DNA of 64,000 bases from an uncultured Siphonobacter sp. (GCA_913774715.1 CAJYHS010000204.1:62001-126000), one strand, 5' to 3'; positions 27,348-36,178 are shown, counted from the first letter of the stretch. The notes: generated by a model from the sequence alone, not told the origin. Translations and numbers: made by a program.

Positions 27348-28247
27348 TTGAACGTTAGGATTGCCGCCGCTCAGTACCCGATTACCGAACATAAAAGCTG
27401 GTCCGACTGGCAGGCTCATACCGAAGGCTGGGTAAGCCGGGCGGCTCAGCAACAGGCTCAGTTACTGGTCTTTCCCGAATACGGTTCGATGGAGCTGGTC
27501 AGTCTGTTTTCTGAAGAAATCCGGCAGGACATTCGTCGGCAGGTGCGGGAAATGCATGCTCTGAAAGCAGCCTTTTGTCAGACATTCGCGGACTTAGCTC
27601 ACCAGTATAAAGTCGTAATCGTCGCTCCCAGTTTCCCTGAACTGGTGGGGAAAGAACTATATAACCGAGCTTACGTTTTCTCGCCCAAAGGTCTGATTGG
27701 CTATCAGGACAAGTTTTTCATGACCCGTTTTGAGAACGAGGAATGGGGTATTGCGAGTGCTCCCAAGTACCTGAGTCTGTTTGAAGCCGATTGGGGTACT
27801 TTCGGTATTCAAATCTGTTATGATTCTGAATTTTCCATCAGCTCGCGGTTACTCTCCTCCCTGGGAGCTTCGGTCATTGTAGCTCCGAGTTGTACCGAGA
27901 CCATTCGCGGAGCCACGCGGGTACACGTCGGTTGCCGGGCCAGAGCCTTGGAAAATCAGTGCTATACCGTTGTTTCTCAAACTGTTGGCACTGCTCTTTG
28001 GTCGCCAGCAGTAGATGTTAACTATGGCTTTGCGGCATTTTACAGTACGCCTGATAAAGGATTCCCCGAAGAAGGCATCATCGCTACGCATACGCCACAG
28101 GCCGAAGAATGGTTGATTCAGACGCTGGATATTTCAAAAATTCAGGAAGTCCGTACCGACGGGCACGTTTTCAATTTCAAAGACCATAAGCAATTGCACA
28201 TGGGCTTTATGGAAGATCAGGTGAAGATTCAGCGGTATACGTTATAA
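27348..28247 (+). CDS. Carbon-nitrogen hydrolase (nitrilase superfamily)
   Basis: 299 residues. The Glu-Lys-Cys triad is visible: Glu44 in VFPEYGSMEL, Lys122 in GYQDKFFMTRFE, and Cys157 in GIQICYDSEF. It hydrolyses an amide or nitrile in the cytoplasm. The start is TTG 27348, chosen because NVRIAAAQYPITEHKSW is the family's first strand; no in-frame ATG precedes it within the gap. It is the last gene of the SnoaL-GNAT-nitrilase operon, and its end overlaps the convergent hypothetical gene by six bases. Confidence 0.9.
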   Translation: MNVRIAAAQYPITEHKSWSDWQAHTEGWVSRAAQQQAQLLVFPEYGSMELVSLFSEEIRQDIRRQVREMHALKAAFCQTFADLAHQYKVVIVAPSFPELVGKELYNRAYVFSPKGLIGYQDKFFMTRFENEEWGIASAPKYLSLFEADWGTFGIQICYDSEFSISSRLLSSLGASVIVAPSCTETIRGATRVHVGCRARALENQCYTVVSQTVGTALWSPAVDVNYGFAAFYSTPDKGFPEEGIIATHTPQAEEWLIQTLDISKIQEVRTDGHVFNFKDHKQLHMGFMEDQVKIQRYTL

Positions 28248-28571
28248 AAGCGTAACCCCCGTCGCCTTTTCAATAGCATCCCAGATGACCTTTACGGCGG
28301 CATTCCAGGCTTTTTCGATGGTTATTTCAAGAATCCCCCGGAGCGTCTTTAGAAAGTTAAGCACCATATCTTCGAGCCCATCCAGGAAAAATTCGCGGGT
28401 TTCTGGCGTAATATCTCCCGTCAGAATACCCGTCGACACTAACGCCGACTGCTGGGCAATGGCCTTAAGCTGGCGTTCCTGAAAACCCCGAATCGTCGTC
28501 AGATCTTTACCTACAATTTCTGAAATGGCCGTTTTCAAATCGGCTATGAGTTGAGTAAGGTCGAGGGCCAT
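28242..28571 (-). CDS. Hypothetical helical protein
   Basis: 109 residues, mostly amphipathic helix (ALDLTQLIADLKTAISEIVG, ETREFFLDGLEDMVLNFLKT), with no signal peptide or cysteine. No family is recognised. Its ATG overlaps the stop of the upstream lipoprotein gene by one base, so the two are translated together and probably interact. Its 3' end overlaps the nitrilase gene on the other strand by six bases. Confidence 0.6.
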   Translation of the reverse strand: MALDLTQLIADLKTAISEIVGKDLTTIRGFQERQLKAIAQQSALVSTGILTGDITPETREFFLDGLEDMVLNFLKTLRGILEITIEKAWNAAVKVIWDAIEKATGVTLL

Positions 28572-29077
28572 TAGCGTTCCAGAGCGTTTTCGTAAGTTAA
28601 TGCCTGATCCATGTAGATTTTTATCTGGCCTTTAAAAGCCTGTACTTCCGTAAAGGTTACCCCCTGTTTCTGATCAGTCTCCCGCATTTTTACCAGCGTA
28701 GTATAGATCCGCTCCAGAGCCGTTGCACTCGGAATTTCTCCTTCTTCCAGCACCGGAATTCCTTTCTTCTTCAACGCTTCATTTGCTTTCTGACGAATTT
28801 TATTACGAGGTGTAAACCGGGCGTTGGCCTGCGTTACCAACGCATCAAAACCGCCGATCAGTTGAATGTAATATGGTTCCCGATTGGCATAGGTGCTGTT
28901 TTTCGTGCCGAGTGCAACCATCGCAAAAAATTCCATAGTAGCCTTATTCTGAGCGGTAATTCCCGTTACCAGCTCCTGGTTGTAACTCGGAGCTAGTTGG
29001 ACGGTACAGCTCGAAAAGCTGACTAAAAATAATAAAAACAGGCCGCAGACTCGGGCTGATTGAAGCAGGAATTTCAT
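28571..29077 (-). CDS. Hypothetical lipoprotein
   Basis: 168 residues. A type II signal ends at SFSSC (Cys24), so the protein is probably lipid-anchored in the envelope. The rest is helical, with a TPRNKIRQKANEALKKKG basic stretch and no recognised domain. It is coupled by a one-base stop-start overlap to the hypothetical helical protein downstream. The pair sits between convergent and divergent neighbours and so forms its own small operon. Confidence 0.65.
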   Translation of the reverse strand: MKFLLQSARVCGLFLLFLVSFSSCTVQLAPSYNQELVTGITAQNKATMEFFAMVALGTKNSTYANREPYYIQLIGGFDALVTQANARFTPRNKIRQKANEALKKKGIPVLEEGEIPSATALERIYTTLVKMRETDQKQGVTFTEVQAFKGQIKIYMDQALTYENALER

Positions 29078-29211
29078 GGCAAGGTAACGTCAGGTCTGTA
29101 GCCAAAGTAAGCTCGTTTTTAGCAAAATACCTTCACATTTACTTCGCCAAATTCCAGCCATTCCCAAATATCTCCTAACTTTCGAGCCTCTAAATCGTTT
29201 TTGATTTAATT

Positions 29212-30789
29212 ATGACGCACCAATACGACTTCCTTGTGATTGGTTCGGGTATTGCCGGACTAAGTTATGCTACCAAATTGGCCCGTTACTTCGAAAGCCG
29301 ACAGGAACCCGTTTCCATTGCGGTGATCACCAAAGTGCAGGCCGATGAGACGAATACGAAATACGCTCAGGGCGGTATTGCTGCCGTTTGGTCAAAGGAA
29401 GATTCTTTTGATAAACACATCGACGATACCATGGATGCCGGAGACGGTATCAGCAATCGTAAGATTGTAGAGATCGTCGTTACGGAAGCTCCCGCCCGCA
29501 TTCAGGAGTTAATTGACTACGGCACCCGCTTTGATCGCCACGGAGAAGAGTACGATCTGGCCCGGGAAGGCGGTCACTCTGACCACCGGATTCTGCATTT
29601 CAAAGACATCACCGGAGCCGAAATTGAGCGGGCTTTGCTGGAGGAAGTGCAGCGGCACAACAGCATTACCATCTTCACGCATTATTACGCCGTTGAGCTA
29701 ATCACCCAGCACCATCTGGGCGAAACCGTGTACCGCTACCGACAGGATATTAAATGTTTCGGAGCATACGTGTTGAATACCCAAACGGGCGAAGTCGATA
29801 AGTTTCTGGCGAAAACGACCATGCTGGCTACGGGCGGCATCGGTAATATTTATCAAAGCACCACTAACCCTACCATTGCCACCGGCGACGGCATCGCGAT
29901 GGCGTATCGGGCGAAGGGCGTTTGTGATAACATGGAGTTCATTCAGTTTCACCCGACCAGCTTATATCAGCCCAGCAAGAAACCTTCTTTTCTGATTTCG
30001 GAAGCCGTTCGAGGCTTCGGCGGCGTGCTGAAAAATGCGGACGGATCGACTTTCATGGAAAATTACGATCCGCGATTATCACTGGCTCCCCGCGACATCA
30101 CGGCTCGGGCCATTGACTCCGAAATGAAGCGAAACGGTACCGATCATGTCTACCTGGATGTTCGGGATACGGATTATGAAAAATTCCTTGAACACTTCCC
30201 CAACATTACTCAACACTGTCTGGATTTAGGCATTGACGTTCGCACGGACCTGATCCCCGTGGTTCCGGCTCAGCATTACCTCTGCGGTGGCGTACGGGTA
30301 AACGAGCACGGTCAGACCAATATTGAATTTCTTTATGCGGCGGGCGAATGCTCCTGCACGGGTTTGCACGGAGCAAATCGTCTGGCCTCCAATTCTTTAC
30401 TCGAAGCCGTCGTTTTTGGTCACCGGGCTTTTTTAAGTACCATTGAGCATTTATACGAAGCTGTTATTCCTACCGATGTCCCTGACTGGGATGATTCCGG
30501 TACAACTCATCCCGAAGAACAGGTTCTGGTAACCGAAATGACGCGAGAATTGAATAGTATCATGGCGAATTACGTCGGCATTGTTCGAACCAATCGCCGT
30601 TTACGCCGGGCTTACGAACGCGTCGAGTTACTCTATCGCGAACATGAACAATTATACCGCGAATCGAAAGTTTCCGTTCCTATCTGTGAATTACGAAACA
30701 TGATTAACGTTTCGTATCTTGTGATAAAAATGGCCATGTCCCGCCGAGAAAATGTGGGACTGCATTATAATTTGGATAATATCAAGTGA
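29212..30789 (+). CDS. nadB: L-aspartate oxidase
   Basis: 525 residues of the succinate dehydrogenase/fumarate reductase flavoprotein family. FAD binding: VIGSGIAGLSYATKLA at the N-terminus and TGLHGANRLASNSLLEAVVFGHRA near 380. The substrate-binding region TKYAQGGIAAVW and the EGGHSDHRILHFKD block are typical of NadB. The enzyme oxidises L-aspartate to iminoaspartate, the first step of de novo NAD synthesis. The partner genes nadA and nadC are not in this window. The ~75 residues after the FAD domain form the helical C-terminal domain. Confidence 0.95.
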   Translation: MTHQYDFLVIGSGIAGLSYATKLARYFESRQEPVSIAVITKVQADETNTKYAQGGIAAVWSKEDSFDKHIDDTMDAGDGISNRKIVEIVVTEAPARIQELIDYGTRFDRHGEEYDLAREGGHSDHRILHFKDITGAEIERALLEEVQRHNSITIFTHYYAVELITQHHLGETVYRYRQDIKCFGAYVLNTQTGEVDKFLAKTTMLATGGIGNIYQSTTNPTIATGDGIAMAYRAKGVCDNMEFIQFHPTSLYQPSKKPSFLISEAVRGFGGVLKNADGSTFMENYDPRLSLAPRDITARAIDSEMKRNGTDHVYLDVRDTDYEKFLEHFPNITQHCLDLGIDVRTDLIPVVPAQHYLCGGVRVNEHGQTNIEFLYAAGECSCTGLHGANRLASNSLLEAVVFGHRAFLSTIEHLYEAVIPTDVPDWDDSGTTHPEEQVLVTEMTRELNSIMANYVGIVRTNRRLRRAYERVELLYREHEQLYRESKVSVPICELRNMINVSYLVIKMAMSRRENVGLHYNLDNIK

Positions 30790-30875
30790 GTTTTGAGTTT
30801 AGGGTTTTGAGCTGTGCTGACGTTGATACATCTCAACAAGGGCACTTCTGTGACTCCCAACCCTAAACTCAAAAC
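30790..30875. repeat. Long inverted repeat after nadB
   Basis: GTTTTGAGTTTAGGGTT (30790-30806) and its exact complement at 30859-30875, 17 bp, with a 52-base loop. No T-run follows. It fills nearly all of the spacer before the next gene. Confidence 0.7.
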
Positions 30876-30914
30876 CCCAAACTTTCCTCGTACTAGTATC
30901 TAAAAACGTATCTC

Positions 30915-31631
30915 ATGCTTTCTTTAATCAAATTCAGAATCTTCGCGGGGCTTGGCTGGCTTTTGAGCCTTTCGGCTTTTGCCCAGACGAACCTGGATGT
31001 CAACGCTTTTGAAGGGAAACTGAACAGCACACCGCAGGTGCTTGACGTTCGGACGGCTTCTGAGTACGAGCGGGGTTATTTACCCAATGCCAAAAATATC
31101 GACTGGAAAAAACAGGATGCTTTCGCTGAACAGGTTTCCAAGCTGGATAAGAACAAGCCAGTTCTGGTTTATTGTTATTCCGGCGGACGTAGCGGACAAG
31201 CAGCCGAATACCTTGCCAAGGTAGGGTTTAAGGAAGTTTATAATCTCGACGGCGGTTACCTGAAGTGGACGAACGCCAACAAATCCGTGATTGCTCCTAC
31301 TGAACGTCCGGCGATGATGCCTGCTCCGAAAGGCAAAGACGTATTAGCTCAGACGCTGAAGGACAACAAAGTTGTATTAGTTGATTTTTACGCCGTCTGG
31401 TGTGCCCCCTGCAAACAACAAGCCCCAATTCTGGAAAAACTAAAGCATGACTGGGCAGGTAAAGTAAGCATTCTGAAAATTGACGCGGATCGTGATCCTG
31501 ATTTAGTAAAGCAGTATAAAGTGGATGCTATTCCTACCCTTATCCTTTTTAAAGACGGTAAACCCGTAGATCGAATGATAGGTTTTCAGGATGAAGCCAG
31601 CCTTAGAAAAGACGTAGAAAAAACCCTGTAA
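30915..31631 (+). CDS. Exported rhodanese-thioredoxin fusion protein
   Basis: 238 residues with an N-terminal signal (LGWLLSLSAFAQ). Residues ~27-118 are a rhodanese domain with active-site loop CYSGGRSG. Residues ~135-238 are a thioredoxin domain with the redox pair WCAPC and a cis-Pro (DAIPTLILFKDG). The joining of a sulfur-carrying cysteine to a dithiol reductase in one periplasmic protein suggests a role in sulfane-sulfur or thiol-redox handling. This is inferred from the domains; the substrate is not shown. Confidence 0.9.
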   Translation: MLSLIKFRIFAGLGWLLSLSAFAQTNLDVNAFEGKLNSTPQVLDVRTASEYERGYLPNAKNIDWKKQDAFAEQVSKLDKNKPVLVYCYSGGRSGQAAEYLAKVGFKEVYNLDGGYLKWTNANKSVIAPTERPAMMPAPKGKDVLAQTLKDNKVVLVDFYAVWCAPCKQQAPILEKLKHDWAGKVSILKIDADRDPDLVKQYKVDAIPTLILFKDGKPVDRMIGFQDEASLRKDVEKTL

Positions 31632-31636
31632 TACCT

Positions 31637-31674
31637 AAGCCGATTCGTTCCTTACCCCTTCGAGTCGGCTTTTC
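31637..31674 (+). terminator. Terminator of the rhodanese-thioredoxin gene
   Basis: Arms 31637-31647 and 31661-31671 form an 11-bp stem with one mismatch, followed by TTTT. It lies 6 bases after the stop. Confidence 0.75.
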
Positions 31675-31694
31675 GGTGAACGAGCGGTACGGCT

Positions 31695-31724
31695 CTTGCA
31701 GATTGCATTATTACTTTAACTTTG
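31695..31724 (+). promoter_or_regulatory. Candidate promoter of kup
   Basis: CTTG (31695-31698), 18 bases, TAACTTTG (31717-31724), a full match to TAnnTTTG. The leader to ATG 31747 would be about 16 bases. Confidence 0.5.
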
Positions 31725-31746
31725 CGACTCTTTAGTCAACTTCCAC

Positions 31747-33690
31747 ATGGATCATAAACACCTGGATAAGGTGAGTGCCGCCGGGCTTCTTATTGCTCTC
31801 GGCATCATTTACGGAGATATTGGTACTTCTCCACTGTATGTAATGCAGGCGATTATGGGCGACAAGCCCATTTCTGAACGTCTGGTTTTAGGAGCAGTCT
31901 CCTGCGTTCTTTGGACCCTTACCTTATTAACCACTGTCAAATACGTAGTCTTGATTTTACGGGCGGATAACCGTGGGGAAGGGGGCGTTTTTGCTTTATA
32001 CACCTTGGTTCGGAAACACGCCCGTTGGTTAACCATTCCTGCAATTATTGGAGGAGCGGCCTTGCTGGCCGATGGTATCATTACTCCACCCATGTCGGTG
32101 GCGTCAGCTGTAGAGGGTCTGGAAATGCGATATCCTGACCTGGATCATTACATTATCTACATCATTCTGGCTATCATCACGGTTCTATTCCTGATTCAGG
32201 CCCTAGGCACGCAGCTAGTAGGACGCTCGTTCGGTCCGATGATGTTCATCTGGTTCAGCATGCTGGCCTTTTTCGGGATTATCTGGATTGCTCAGGACTG
32301 GACCATTCTTCGGGCGATTAATCCTTATTATGCTTATGATATGCTCGTTAACGAGCCTTCCGGCTTCTGGCTGTTAGGTTCGGTATTCCTTTGTTCTACC
32401 GGGGCGGAAGCTTTGTATTCGGACATGGGCCACTGCGGCCGAGGAAACATCCGCGTCTCCTGGGTTTTTGTGAAGGCCTGTCTGATGCTGCAATATTTCG
32501 GACAAGGAGCCTGGTTAATGGCTCATAATGGTGAATTCCTCCGGGGTCGAAAACCCATTTACGAAATGATGCCTGACTGGTTTTTACTACCGGGTATTAC
32601 CATCGCCACGATGGCTGCTATTATCGCCAGTCAAGCCTTGATTACGGGTTCATTTACGCTTATTTCCGAAGCCATTCGTCTAAATTTCTGGCCTAAAGTG
32701 AAGCTGCGTTACCCCTCTAATGAGAAAGGTCAGTTGTATGTTCCCAGCGTTAACTGGTTACTTTGGGCGGGTTGTATGGGCGTGGTTTTATACTTCCGCG
32801 AGTCTACCAACATGGAAGCGGCTTACGGTTTGGCCATTACCTTAACCATGTTAATGACGACCATGCTAATGGCGTATTACCTGTACACGCATCGCTTCAT
32901 GTTTTACGGGGTAATTCTGTTTCTGGTCGTTTACCTAAGTATTGAATCTTCGTTCCTGATTGCGAACCTGCTGAAATTCACACACGGTGGCTGGGTATCT
33001 CTGCTGATTGGTTCTACCATCGCCATGGTCATGATTATCTGGCTACGGGCTTTCAATATCAAAGCTCGGTTAACCGAATATGTCAAGCTTTCCGATTACA
33101 TCGATCCGCTGAAAGAACTCAGTCGGGATATGTCCATTCCGAAATACGCTACGCACCTGATTTTCATGTCCAACGCATCGCGAGTGAGTGAAATCGAGTC
33201 GAAAGTGATTTATTCCATTTTCCAGAAACGACCCAAGCGAGCAGATATTTACTGGTTTGTCCACGTCGACACCGTGGATGATCCGTATACCATGGAATAT
33301 AAGGTGAATGTCATCGCTCCCGATGATGTTATCAAAGTAACCTTTCGGTTGGGCTTCCGTGTCGAACAACGGATTAACCTTTACTTCCGCCGGGTCATCC
33401 AGGATATGGTGAAAAACAAAGAAGTGGATATCACCAGCCGTTATGAATCATTAAGCAAACAAAACGTAATTGGCGATTTCCGTTTCGTCGTACTGGAAAA
33501 ATTCCTGTCCTTCGAAAACGATCTCCCCTTCTGGGAACGAATGACCATGAAGGCCTACTTCTACATCAAGACCTTTACTACTTCCGAAGATCGCTGGTTT
33601 GGTCTGGATAGTTCGGCGGTTAAAATTGAGAAAGTACCCCTCATCATCCGTCCGGCTCAGACTTTTAACCTGAAACGTGTTACTGATTAA
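31747..33690 (+). CDS. kup: KUP-family potassium uptake transporter
   Basis: 647 residues. The N-terminal block GIIYGDIGTSPLYVMQAIMG is the KUP signature, and GGVFALYTLV, GGAALLADGIITPPMSVASAVEGLE and SDMGHCGRGNIRVSW follow. About twelve transmembrane segments occupy residues 1-~440; a cytoplasmic domain of ~200 residues follows. It takes up K+ with protons across the inner membrane. It has its own promoter-like element and an intercistronic hairpin before the next gene. Confidence 0.94.
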   Translation: MDHKHLDKVSAAGLLIALGIIYGDIGTSPLYVMQAIMGDKPISERLVLGAVSCVLWTLTLLTTVKYVVLILRADNRGEGGVFALYTLVRKHARWLTIPAIIGGAALLADGIITPPMSVASAVEGLEMRYPDLDHYIIYIILAIITVLFLIQALGTQLVGRSFGPMMFIWFSMLAFFGIIWIAQDWTILRAINPYYAYDMLVNEPSGFWLLGSVFLCSTGAEALYSDMGHCGRGNIRVSWVFVKACLMLQYFGQGAWLMAHNGEFLRGRKPIYEMMPDWFLLPGITIATMAAIIASQALITGSFTLISEAIRLNFWPKVKLRYPSNEKGQLYVPSVNWLLWAGCMGVVLYFRESTNMEAAYGLAITLTMLMTTMLMAYYLYTHRFMFYGVILFLVVYLSIESSFLIANLLKFTHGGWVSLLIGSTIAMVMIIWLRAFNIKARLTEYVKLSDYIDPLKELSRDMSIPKYATHLIFMSNASRVSEIESKVIYSIFQKRPKRADIYWFVHVDTVDDPYTMEYKVNVIAPDDVIKVTFRLGFRVEQRINLYFRRVIQDMVKNKEVDITSRYESLSKQNVIGDFRFVVLEKFLSFENDLPFWERMTMKAYFYIKTFTTSEDRWFGLDSSAVKIEKVPLIIRPAQTFNLKRVTD

Positions 33691-33741
33691 TAACCATCCC
33701 TATACAACTGCCGAAGGTACTTTTCTTCCTTTGGCTCATCT

Positions 33742-33763
33742 TATCAAGTGTAAAAACTTGATA
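33742..33763. repeat. Hairpin after kup
   Basis: TATCAAGT (33742-33749) and ACTTGATA (33756-33763) with a 6-base loop, followed by CTTTCTTACC. A weak terminator or an intercistronic hairpin, 14 bases before the next ATG. Confidence 0.5.
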
Positions 33764-33777
33764 CTTTCTTACCGCTT

Positions 33778-34839
33778 ATGAAGATTTTAATCACCGGAGG
33801 AGCTGGCTTTGTGGGTTCCTCTCTGGCCCTCAGCCTTAAGAAGAATTACCCTTCTTATGAAATTTATGCTCTCGACAATCTGAAAAGAAGAGGCTCTGAG
33901 CTGAACATTAATCGCTTAAAATCAGCAGGTATTGAATTCGTGCACGGCGACATTCGTTCCAAAGAAGATTTCGACGTTATTCCCGCCGTGGATGCCGTCA
34001 TTGAAGCTTCAGCCGAACCCTCTGTTTTAGCGGGCCTGAATGGTTCTCCAGATTATCTAATCAACACCAATCTCGTTGGAACGATTAACTGTCTGAACTT
34101 TGCATTAAAACATAAAGCTACCTTTGTTTTCCTGTCTACCAGCCGGATTTACCCAATTAAGCCACTGGAAAAACTGACCTATCAGGAAGAAGAAACCCGC
34201 TTTGCCTTAACCGAAGAGCAACCTCTTCCCGGAGCTAATGCAAAAGGGATCAGCGAATATTTTCCTTTGGATGGAGCCCGCTCTTTATACGGAGCAACCA
34301 AACTGGCTTCTGAATTAATGATTCACGAGTACAATGAGTTCTATGGTTTAAAAACCGTTATTAATCGTTGTGGCGTTCTGACGGGTCCCTGGCAAATGGG
34401 TAAGGCCGATCAGGGAGTTATGGTACTTTGGGTTGCTAAACACTTCTACGAACAACAGCTCGCCTATATTGGCTTTAATGGCACGGGTAAACAAACCCGC
34501 GATATGCTTCACGTAGCTGATTTATACCGTTTGGTGGACTGGCAATTACACAACATTGATCAGGTTAATGGCGAGATTTTAAATGTAGGAGGTGGCGTTG
34601 AAGTCAGTACTTCCCTCGTAGAATTAACCAAAGTTTGTCAGGAAGTAACGGGCAAAACGATTCCTATCAAACCCATTACCGAAGGACGCACGGCAGACAT
34701 TCCTCTGTATATTACGGACAACACTAAAGTAACTGAACTGACGGGTTGGAAGCCTGAAATTTCCATTCGTCAAATTGTTGAAGAAGTCCACGAGTGGTTA
34801 CAGGAAAATGCGGAGCAGTTGAGCTACGTATTAAAGTAA
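33778..34839 (+). CDS. NAD-dependent sugar-nucleotide epimerase (CDP-paratose 2-epimerase-like)
   Basis: 353 residues of the extended SDR family. NAD binding: ITGGAGFVGSSLA at the N-terminus. Active site: Tyr-x-x-x-Lys in SLYGATKLASE (~res 172). The DNLKRRGSELNINRLKSAG block after the first strand is typical of CDP-paratose/tyvelose epimerases, though other nucleotide sugars cannot be excluded. It may supply a sugar for a surface glycan; the GT genes at 16-21 kb are too far to call an operon. Confidence 0.85.
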   Translation: MKILITGGAGFVGSSLALSLKKNYPSYEIYALDNLKRRGSELNINRLKSAGIEFVHGDIRSKEDFDVIPAVDAVIEASAEPSVLAGLNGSPDYLINTNLVGTINCLNFALKHKATFVFLSTSRIYPIKPLEKLTYQEEETRFALTEEQPLPGANAKGISEYFPLDGARSLYGATKLASELMIHEYNEFYGLKTVINRCGVLTGPWQMGKADQGVMVLWVAKHFYEQQLAYIGFNGTGKQTRDMLHVADLYRLVDWQLHNIDQVNGEILNVGGGVEVSTSLVELTKVCQEVTGKTIPIKPITEGRTADIPLYITDNTKVTELTGWKPEISIRQIVEEVHEWLQENAEQLSYVLK

Positions 34840-34845
34840 AAAGTA

Positions 34846-34942
34846 AACGGTTCTGAAACCGTTATTAATACTCAGGAGAATGGATAATTTTTGAATGGAA
34901 ATCGTTTTTTTTCTGTTCATTTAATTTCCATTCTCCTTTTTA
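34846..34942 (+). terminator. Spacer with nested hairpins, probable terminator
   Basis: AACGGTT-CTGA-AACCGTT at 34846-34863. Then the arm at 34924-34937 can pair either with 34874-34884 (11 bp) or with 34893-34902 (10 bp), followed by TTTTTAATT. The two pairings exclude each other. Confidence 0.5.
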
Positions 34943-34952
34943 ATTCTCAGTC

Positions 34953-35498
34953 ATGAAAAAATTGCTTATCAGTCTTCTTCTTATCAATACCGCCTGCCAG
35001 AATGATACGCAACAGGCGAGCCATCAACCCCAGACTTATTTCGATTTAAAAGGTTTCATTGAAACGCAGATTACTACTTTGAAAAAGACAGATCCGATTG
35101 TCCGGAAAGAAGTAATCGTCAATGAAGAATCGGAAACGCTGGTTACTCCAAACATTGACTGGGCGAAAGAACTAGAGTTATTTATTCAGGCAGATTTAAA
35201 TAAACCAGCTTATACTCAGAGTTATTTTACAGATACGCTTTCAGCAAATACTGTTTCCTACCGGCTGCGTCAGGATGAACGTTTACCCGTCCAGTTTCTC
35301 GAAATAATCCGGGACGAACAGAATCGTCCTGCCAAGATTAAGGCTACCCTTTTAGAGAAGAATTACCTCTTCGAATCTGAAAAAATCCTGACCTTGGAAA
35401 GTAAAAATGGCCGCCTTAGCTCTTATCAAATAGAGGGCTTCCAACAACTATTTATTGGAGATCCTAAGCCATTCAAAATAAGTACTCTTGTACAATAA
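34953..35498 (+). CDS. Hypothetical lipoprotein
   Basis: 181 residues with a short hydrophobic signal ending at a likely lipidated cysteine (LLLINTAC, Cys15). The body is mixed alpha/beta (SYRLRQDERLPVQFLEIIRD, RPAKIKATLLEKNYLFESEK), with no cysteine or catalytic motif. No family is recognised. It lies between the epimerase and the Crp/Fnr regulator, each with its own spacer signals, so it is probably a single-gene transcript. Confidence 0.65.
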   Translation: MKKLLISLLLINTACQNDTQQASHQPQTYFDLKGFIETQITTLKKTDPIVRKEVIVNEESETLVTPNIDWAKELELFIQADLNKPAYTQSYFTDTLSANTVSYRLRQDERLPVQFLEIIRDEQNRPAKIKATLLEKNYLFESEKILTLESKNGRLSSYQIEGFQQLFIGDPKPFKISTLVQ

Positions 35499-35505
35499 TA
35501 TCCCA

Positions 35506-35535
35506 TTTATATGCTAGATTATCAAGATATCTTTG
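35506..35535 (+). promoter_or_regulatory. Candidate promoter of the Crp/Fnr gene
   Basis: TTTA (35506-35509), 18 bases, TATCTTTG (35528-35535). The 11-base string TTTGTAACATT here recurs at the second predicted promoter near 36242. Confidence 0.45.
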
Positions 35536-35563
35536 TAACATTGGAGAATCGTACGAATAACAC

Positions 35564-36157
35564 ATGTTATCCAATCCCGAAAAATCCAGTCCATTAGCAG
35601 AGGCTTTAACTCAATTATATCCTATTTCGGATATAACAAAAGAAGCAATACTTCAGGCTCTTAAACCCTGTATTTATTCCAAAGGTTTGTTAGTATTAAC
35701 TCCTGGTCAGCGGAGTGAATATCTTTATTTCATTGAAAAGGGATTAATGCGGGGTTATTACATGGAAGAAGGGAAAGAAATAACTACCTGGATTGTAGCC
35801 GAAGGAGGCGTAGGAATGGCGACGGAAAGTTTTTATCGACAAACGCCTTCCGATTTATACATTGAAGTTTTAGAAGATAGTACGGTCTATCGCCTCCATT
35901 ACCAGGATTTTTTAGGTCTTCGTTTAAAATACCCGGATTACGCTCAGTTTATACTTCGATTTACGGAGGAATACCTCATCTTTAATAACATTCGGCTTCG
36001 ATTACTGTGCACTCGCTCCCCCTTAGAACGCTACAAATTGTTTGATTCTAAACATGCCAATCTTCGGGGAAGGCTTTCTCAGAGTGTGCTAGCTAGTTAT
36101 CTGAATATGAGTTATTATCAAATTAGTCGGATCAGAACGCAACTTTCTAAAATATAG
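35564..36157 (+). CDS. Crp/Fnr-family transcriptional regulator
   Basis: 197 residues. An N-terminal cyclic-nucleotide-binding-like beta-barrel (~30-130; SKGLLVLTPGQRSEYLYFIEKGLMRGYYMEEGKEITTW) is followed by a dimerisation helix (AQFILRFTEEYLIFNNIRLRLLCTRSPLERYK) and a C-terminal winged-helix (LSQSVLASYLNMSYYQISRIRTQLSKI). There is no FNR-type four-cysteine cluster, so it is not an oxygen sensor of that kind; its effector is unknown. Two Fnr-type palindromes start 22 bases after its stop, so it may control the element there. Confidence 0.85.
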   Translation: MLSNPEKSSPLAEALTQLYPISDITKEAILQALKPCIYSKGLLVLTPGQRSEYLYFIEKGLMRGYYMEEGKEITTWIVAEGGVGMATESFYRQTPSDLYIEVLEDSTVYRLHYQDFLGLRLKYPDYAQFILRFTEEYLIFNNIRLRLLCTRSPLERYKLFDSKHANLRGRLSQSVLASYLNMSYYQISRIRTQLSKI

Positions 36158-36178
36158 AATTCCGTGTAACAACATTTG

